Below, piece by piece: positions 5,442 through 9,597 of a stretch of DNA of 9,597 nucleotides. The position numbers were made by a program, and so were the translations under genes. Source of the DNA: an uncultured Angelakisella sp. (GTDB lineage: Bacteria; Bacillota; Clostridia; Oscillospirales; Ruminococcaceae); assembly GCA_937914895.1 (NCBI GenBank), contig CALGIL010000292.1, forward strand, positions 1 through 9,597. Reading direction: 5' to 3'. Each line of letters begins with the position of its first letter. Position 1 is the stretch's first letter. The notes beneath the pieces are model-generated. The model worked only from the letters and a program-made list of their open reading frames with translations. It did not search any database and was not told the DNA's origin.

Positions 5442-7183
5442 GCGAACCGAACCTGAACATGGCCTTTGCCGAGCGCAGGCGGAAGCTGGGCGCCCTGAAG
5501 GCCATGCGCAGCCCGGCTGTGCGCCGGGGGGCCTCCACCGAGGGGATGGTCTGCCCCGGCTGCCGGCAGGCCGTGGACCTGGGGACGCTGGAGCAGGCCC
5601 TGTTTGTCTGCGGCAATTGCGGCCATCATCACCGCCTGAGCCACCGTCGGCGCTTTCAGCTGGTGCTGGACCCCGGCACCGGCCGGGAGCTGTTTTCTGA
5701 CATAGGCCCCCGTAACCCCCTGGATTTTCCCGGCTATGATGAAAAGCTGGAGGAGCTGCGGGGCAAGACCGGCATGGAGGACGCCTGCGTCTGCATGGAG
5801 GGCGACGTGGGCGGGCACCGGGTGGTCTGCGCCGTCCTGGACAGCAGCTTCCTCATGGGCAGCATGGGCACCGCGGTGGGGGAAAAGGTCACCCGCGCGG
5901 TGGAGTACGCCCAGGCCCAGGGCCTGCCCCTTTTAATTTTCAGCGCCAGCGGCGGCGCCCGGATGCAGGAGGGTATTTTTTCCCTGATGCAGATGGCCAA
6001 AACCTCCGCCGCCATCCGTCGCTTTTCCGACGCGGGCGGACTTTTTATCTCCTACCTGACCCACCCCACCACCGGCGGGGTTACCGCCAGCTTTGCCTCC
6101 CTGGGGGACATCGTTTTGGCCGAGCCCGGGGCCCTTATCGGTTTTGCCGGCCCCCGGGTCATCCAGCAGACCATCCGGGCCAAGCTGCCCCAGGGCTTTC
6201 AGCGGGCGGAGTTCCAGCTGGCCCACGGCTTTGTGGACGCCGTTGTGCCCCGCGCCGCCATGCGATCAACCCTCATCCGCATCCTGGACCTGCACCGGCC
6301 CGCGGCCGCAAAAGGGGAGGTCCGGCTGCCGCCGACCCAGGCTGTGCCCGCTCCGCGGCGCTCCTCCCTTACCCCCCAGCAGCGGGTGCAGCTGGCCCGG
6401 GACCCCCGGCGGCCCAACGTCGGGGAATACCTGGACGCCCTGGTTACGGACTTTTTTGAGACCCACGGCGACCGCCTGTACGGCGACGACGCGGCCATCC
6501 TGTGCGGGGTGGCCCGCCTGGGCCCGGCCTGGGGCCCCCTGGCGGGGCTGCCGGTGACGGTGGCCGGCTACCGCAAGGGGCGCACCCTGCCCGAAAATCT
6601 GGCATGCAACTTTGGCATGCCCCAGCCTGAGGGCTACCGCAAGTTTCAGCGGGCGGCGGCCCAGGCGGAAAAATTCGGCCGCCCGGTCCTCACCTTCATC
6701 GATACCCCCGGCGCCTATCCCGGCATTGAGGCCGAGGAACGGGGGCAGGGGGAGGCCATCGCCGGCTGCCTTAGGCTCCTTTCCGGCCTTGGGGTGCCGG
6801 TCCTGGCGGTCATCACCGGGGAGGGGGGCTCCGGCGGGGCCCTGGCCCTGGGCCTTGCGGACCGGGTGCTGATGCTGGAAAACGCCGTCTACTCGGTGCT
6901 GTCCCCCGAGGGCTTTGCCTCCATTTTATGGAAGGACGCCTCCCGCAGCAAGGAGGCCTGCGGCGTCATGAAGCTGACCGCCCAGGACCTTTTGGCCTTC
7001 GGCGTCGCCGACGGGGTGATTCCGGAGCCCAAGGGGGGCGCGGGCAAAAATCCCCAGGCGGTTTTTTCCGCCCTGCAGCCGGTGCTGCGGCAGGAGCTGG
7101 CCGCGCTGCTGGCCCTGGACCGGGAGGAGCTTCTGCGCAGGCGATACGCAAAATACCGGGCCATGGGACAGCCGCCCAACTAA
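5438..7183 (+). CDS. accDA: Fused acetyl-CoA carboxylase carboxyltransferase, beta-alpha (AccD-AccA)
   Basis: One 581-residue protein holds both carboxyltransferase subunits, which move the carboxyl group from biotin to acetyl-CoA to give malonyl-CoA. The AccD half (about 1-285) carries the zinc ribbon C39-X2-C42-X15-C58-X2-C61, then SGGARMQEG (171-179) and TTGGVTASF (211-219). A short Ala/Pro-rich linker (about 286-308) leads into the AccA half, which starts at LTPQQRVQLARDPRRP (311-326) and includes NFGMPQPEGYRK (391-402), FIDTPGAYPG (420-429), GEGGSGGALA (461-470) and SPEGFASILWK (489-499). The N-terminal helical extension of separate AccA proteins, roughly 60-70 residues, is mostly missing. 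There is no stop or frame change between the halves. Start TTG at 5438 overlaps the accC stop (TTGA) and has GGGAG at 5425-5429; the next in-frame ATG (5459) lacks a Shine-Dalgarno. Confidence 0.95.
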   Translation: MSEPNLNMAFAERRRKLGALKAMRSPAVRRGASTEGMVCPGCRQAVDLGTLEQALFVCGNCGHHHRLSHRRRFQLVLDPGTGRELFSDIGPRNPLDFPGYDEKLEELRGKTGMEDACVCMEGDVGGHRVVCAVLDSSFLMGSMGTAVGEKVTRAVEYAQAQGLPLLIFSASGGARMQEGIFSLMQMAKTSAAIRRFSDAGGLFISYLTHPTTGGVTASFASLGDIVLAEPGALIGFAGPRVIQQTIRAKLPQGFQRAEFQLAHGFVDAVVPRAAMRSTLIRILDLHRPAAAKGEVRLPPTQAVPAPRRSSLTPQQRVQLARDPRRPNVGEYLDALVTDFFETHGDRLYGDDAAILCGVARLGPAWGPLAGLPVTVAGYRKGRTLPENLACNFGMPQPEGYRKFQRAAAQAEKFGRPVLTFIDTPGAYPGIEAEERGQGEAIAGCLRLLSGLGVPVLAVITGEGGSGGALALGLADRVLMLENAVYSVLSPEGFASILWKDASRSKEACGVMKLTAQDLLAFGVADGVIPEPKGGAGKNPQAVFSALQPVLRQELAALLALDREELLRRRYAKYRAMGQPPN

Positions 7184-7198
7184 AAGGAGGCCTTTTTC

Positions 7199-8176
7199 TT
7201 GCAGTACGGATTAAAGATTCTGGGCACCGGCGGCTATGTCCCGCCCCTGACCGTTTCCAACGAGGAGTTTGCCGCCATTGCAGATACCAGCGACGAATGG
7301 ATCCGCAGCCGCACCGGCATTGGGGAGCGCCACTTTGCGGATGGCGAAAGCAGCCTGGACCTTGCCGCCCAGGCGGCGCACCGGGCCATGGACGACGCGG
7401 GGGCTGCCCCGGAGCAGATTGGGGTGGTGGTGTGCGCCACCGCCACCCACGAATATCTGTTCCCCTCCCTGGCCTGCCGGGTGGCCCAGGCCCTGGGCCT
7501 GCCGGAGCAGGTGCTGGCCTTTGACCTGAACGCGGCCTGCAGCGGCTTTCTGTTTGCGCTGCACACCGCCCAGTGCCTGCTGGGGGAGCGCCGGGATGCC
7601 TATGCCCTGGTCATCGGCAGCGAGGTGCTGTCCCGCATTACGGATTTTGAGGACCGCAGCACCTGCATCCTCTTCGGGGACGGGGCCGGGGCGGTGGTGG
7701 CGGGCCTTGGGGATGGGGGCCCCACCCTGTTTGACAGCGGGGCCATAGGCGGCACCCAGGTTCTTTCCTGCCCCAGCGGCCTTACCGCCCGCAACCCCTT
7801 TGCGTCGGTGCAGGAGCTCCCCCAGCGGCCCCGCATCCACATGGACGGCCGGGAGGTCTTCCGCTTTGCGGTGGACAGCGTGTCCGCCAGCATCACCCGG
7901 ACGCTGGCCCAGGGGGGGCTAGCCCCCGGGGACGTGGACTGGTACGTCTGTCACCAGGCCAACCAGCGTATTCTGAAAGCGGTGGCAAAGCGGCTGGACA
8001 TCCCTTTGGAACGCTTTTTCTGCAACATCGGGCACCGGGGCAACACCTCGGCCGCCAGCATCCCCCTGGCGCTGGACGAGCTCCACCGCTCCGGCCTGCT
8101 GCGCCGGGGCCAGCGGGTGGTCCTCTCCGGCTTCGGCGGGGGGCTTACCTACGGTTCCCTCTATTTTATCTGGTAA
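7199..8176 (+). CDS. fabH: Beta-ketoacyl-ACP synthase III (FabH)
   Basis: FabH starts fatty acid chains by condensing an acyl-CoA primer with malonyl-ACP. The 325-residue protein shows the thiolase-fold catalytic triad: C114 in NAACSGF (111-117), H252 in CHQANQRI (251-258), and N282 in NIGHRGNTSAAS (276-287). The N-terminal block SDEWIRSRTGIGERHF (31-46) and the glycine-rich C-terminal GFGGGLTYG (311-319) are typical of the family. Primer preference (acetyl or branched) cannot be read from the sequence. The start is TTG at 7199, chosen because a near-perfect Shine-Dalgarno AAAGGAGG (7183-7190) lies 8 nt upstream and the resulting N-terminus MQYGLKILGTGGYVP fits the family. It follows accDA by 15 nt and its TAA lies in the fabK Shine-Dalgarno. 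Confidence 0.97.
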   Translation: MQYGLKILGTGGYVPPLTVSNEEFAAIADTSDEWIRSRTGIGERHFADGESSLDLAAQAAHRAMDDAGAAPEQIGVVVCATATHEYLFPSLACRVAQALGLPEQVLAFDLNAACSGFLFALHTAQCLLGERRDAYALVIGSEVLSRITDFEDRSTCILFGDGAGAVVAGLGDGGPTLFDSGAIGGTQVLSCPSGLTARNPFASVQELPQRPRIHMDGREVFRFAVDSVSASITRTLAQGGLAPGDVDWYVCHQANQRILKAVAKRLDIPLERFFCNIGHRGNTSAASIPLALDELHRSGLLRRGQRVVLSGFGGGLTYGSLYFIW

Positions 8177-8188
8177 AGGAGCAGTACT

Positions 8189-9142
8189 ATGGACCTTCGC
8201 ACCATTTTGGGCATTCGGTACCCCATCATCCAGGGCGGCATGGCCAATATTTCTAACGGCACCTTCGCCGCGGCCGTCAGCAACGCCGGGGGACTGGGCA
8301 TCATCACCTCCGGCGGGGTGGACGCCCAGCAGTTCCGCCAGGAAATCCGCACCGCCCGCAGCCTCACCGACAAGCCCTTTGGGGCCAACCTCATGCTGAT
8401 GCTGCCGGACATCGACCGCTTTGCCCAAATTCTTGTGGAGGAGAAGGTGCCCGTGGTCACCACCGGCGCGGGCAACCCCAGTAAGTATATGGACAGCTGG
8501 AAGCAGGCGGGCATCCGGGTCTTTCCCGTGGTGCCCAGCGCGTCCCTGGCCCGGCGGATGGAGGCCTGCGGCGCCGACGGGGTGATTGCGGAGGGCACCG
8601 AAAGCGGCGGCCATGTGGGGGAGCTGACCACCATGGCCCTGGTGCCCCAGGTCTGCCGGGCGGTGTCCATTCCGGTGGTGGCCGCGGGGGGCATTGCCAC
8701 CGGCGGGCAGATGCTGGCGGCCTATGCCCTGGGGGCCTGCGGGGTCCAGGTGGGCACCGTGCTGCTGGCGTCGGAGGAATGCCCCATCCACGAGGCCTAT
8801 AAGCAGGCCATTTTAAAGGCCAAGGACACCGACACCGCCGTCACCGGGCGCATCAGCGGGGTGCCGGTGCGGGCCCTTAAAAACCGCATGACCCGGGAAT
8901 ACCTGCGGCGGGAAAAGGAGGGGGCCGGCCGGGAGGAGCTGGAGCTGTTTGCCCTGGGGGGGCTGCGCCGGGCGGTCCTGGAGGGGGACACCGCCACCGG
9001 GTCCCTTATGGCCGGGCAGTCGGCGGGGCTGGTGGAGGAAATAAAGCCCGTGGCCCAAATTCTGGAGGAGCTGTACGGCGGCTGCCGGGAGGAACTGGAG
9101 CTCCTTCGGCGGCACCCGGCCCTGGGGGGGACGCAGCCATGA
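8189..9142 (+). CDS. fabK: FMN-dependent enoyl-ACP reductase II (FabK)
   Basis: FabK reduces trans-2-enoyl-ACP at the end of each elongation cycle using NAD(P)H and bound FMN. The 317-residue protein follows the Streptococcus pneumoniae FabK pattern throughout: YPIIQGGMA (11-19), SNAGGLGII (31-39), KPFGANLML (62-70), VVTTGAGNPSKYM (89-101), EGTESGGHVG (135-144) with the conserved H142, the FMN phosphate loop AAGGIATGGQM (165-175), and GSLMAGQSAGLV near the C-terminus. It belongs to the same TIM-barrel superfamily as nitronate monooxygenase, but the position between fabH and fabD and these motifs favour FabK. ATG at 8189 has AAAGGAG (8175-8181) 7 nt upstream, overlapping the fabH stop. Its own stop overlaps the fabD start. 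Confidence 0.96.
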   Translation: MDLRTILGIRYPIIQGGMANISNGTFAAAVSNAGGLGIITSGGVDAQQFRQEIRTARSLTDKPFGANLMLMLPDIDRFAQILVEEKVPVVTTGAGNPSKYMDSWKQAGIRVFPVVPSASLARRMEACGADGVIAEGTESGGHVGELTTMALVPQVCRAVSIPVVAAGGIATGGQMLAAYALGACGVQVGTVLLASEECPIHEAYKQAILKAKDTDTAVTGRISGVPVRALKNRMTREYLRREKEGAGREELELFALGGLRRAVLEGDTATGSLMAGQSAGLVEEIKPVAQILEELYGGCREELELLRRHPALGGTQP

Positions 9143-9597
9143 CCCTGGCCTTTCTGTATGCCGGCCAGGGCAGCCAGCACCCCGGCATGGGGCGGGACCT
9201 GTACCGGGAGTTCCCCCAGGTGCGCCCTCTTTTTGACCGGACGGCGGGCGGCCTGGATATAGGACAGCTCTGCTTTGAGGGCCCGGCCCAGACCCTGGGG
9301 CGCACCGGCGCCGCCCAGCCCTGTATGGGGGCCTTTGCCGCCGCGGTCACCCGGATTTTATACGACCAGGGCATCCGCCCCGACTATGCGGCGGGGCTGT
9401 CCCTGGGGGAGTACGGCGCCCTGTACGGCGCCGGGGTATTTTCGGCGGAGGACCTGCTGGACCTGCTGGCCCTGCGGGGCCGCGCCATGGAGGAAGCCAC
9501 TGCCGGGCAGGACACCCGCATGACCGCCGTCCTGGGGCTGGACCCCGCCCTGGCGGAGCAGGCGGCGGCCGAGGCGGCACAGGAGGAAGCCGAGAGG
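9139..9597 (+). CDS. fabD: Malonyl-CoA:ACP transacylase (FabD), 3' end cut by the window
   Basis: FabD transfers malonyl from CoA to AcpP, supplying the extender for every elongation cycle. The frame is open from ATG 9139 to the last base, giving 153 residues of the usual 300 or so. The GQGSQ motif that forms the oxyanion hole is at 9-13, and the catalytic serine is S88 in GLSLGEYGAL (86-95). The nucleophile elbow reads GLSLGEY rather than the GHSLGEY of E. coli, a form I associate with clostridial members. The second catalytic residues (the Arg and His further on) lie partly or wholly beyond the edge. The ATGA overlap with fabK and only a weak G-run as Shine-Dalgarno (9124-9130) suggest translational coupling. 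Confidence 0.94.
   Translation, partial: MTLAFLYAGQGSQHPGMGRDLYREFPQVRPLFDRTAGGLDIGQLCFEGPAQTLGRTGAAQPCMGAFAAAVTRILYDQGIRPDYAAGLSLGEYGALYGAGVFSAEDLLDLLALRGRAMEEATAGQDTRMTAVLGLDPALAEQAAAEAAQEEAER

Noticed and set aside
7914..7927. Perfect 14-bp palindrome GGGGGCTAGCCCCC inside fabH
   Set aside because: It encodes ordinary family residues (GGLAP) in a G/C-rich gene, stands alone, and has no T run or promoter context.
3371..9597. A hidden new system within the lipid operon
   Set aside because: Every gene is a recognisable fatty acid synthesis component with intact motifs, and no extra reading frame of substance fits between them.

Overview
The window is a GC-rich stretch carrying one gene set on the + strand. 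Both ends are cut inside genes: recN at the left and fabD at the right. A T-box leader in front of tyrS, FabK as enoyl-ACP reductase, acpP clustered with acc/fab genes, and a fused AccD-AccA protein together suggest a high-GC member of the Bacillota, class Clostridia. An Oscillospirales-like gut bacterium is my best guess; this is inferred from gene content and composition, not from a database match.

Layout: (1) 2-1399, the 3' five-sixths or so of recN (DNA repair ATPase). (2) 1414-1948, a long non-coding interval. It holds a sigma-70-type promoter, a tyrosine-specific T-box leader with specifier UAC and a terminator ending near 1725, then two nearly identical 71-bp tandem repeats plus a stub of a third, then the tyrS ribosome binding site. 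(3) 1949-3169, tyrS. (4) 3162-3370, a second intergenic interval with a palindrome over the tyrS stop, a second hairpin, a very strong intrinsic terminator (3218-3265), a near-consensus promoter (TTGACA, 17 bp, TAAAAT) and an A/T-rich leader. (5) 3371-9597, a compact type II fatty acid synthesis operon: acpP, accB, accC, accDA fusion, fabH, fabK, fabD (partial).

The lipid genes form a working series. AccB (biotin carrier), AccC (biotin carboxylase) and AccDA (carboxyltransferase) make malonyl-CoA. FabD moves malonyl to AcpP, FabH condenses acetyl-CoA with malonyl-ACP to start chains, and FabK performs the last reduction of each cycle. The elongation condensing enzyme, ketoreductase and dehydratase (usually fabF, fabG, fabZ) are not in the window and probably lie downstream. 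Genes overlap by 4 nt (acpP/accB, accB/accC, accC/accDA, fabK/fabD) or sit 12-15 nt apart, so translational coupling is likely. Three starts are non-ATG (GTG for accC, TTG for accDA and fabH).

Most of the window is a well-understood housekeeping region. The least explained parts are the 71-bp tandem repeat inside the tyrS 5' untranslated region, the pair of related palindromes at the tyrS stop and over the acpP -35 box, and the A/T-rich acpP leader with no recognisable local regulator gene. I see no mobile element, CRISPR array or defence system.
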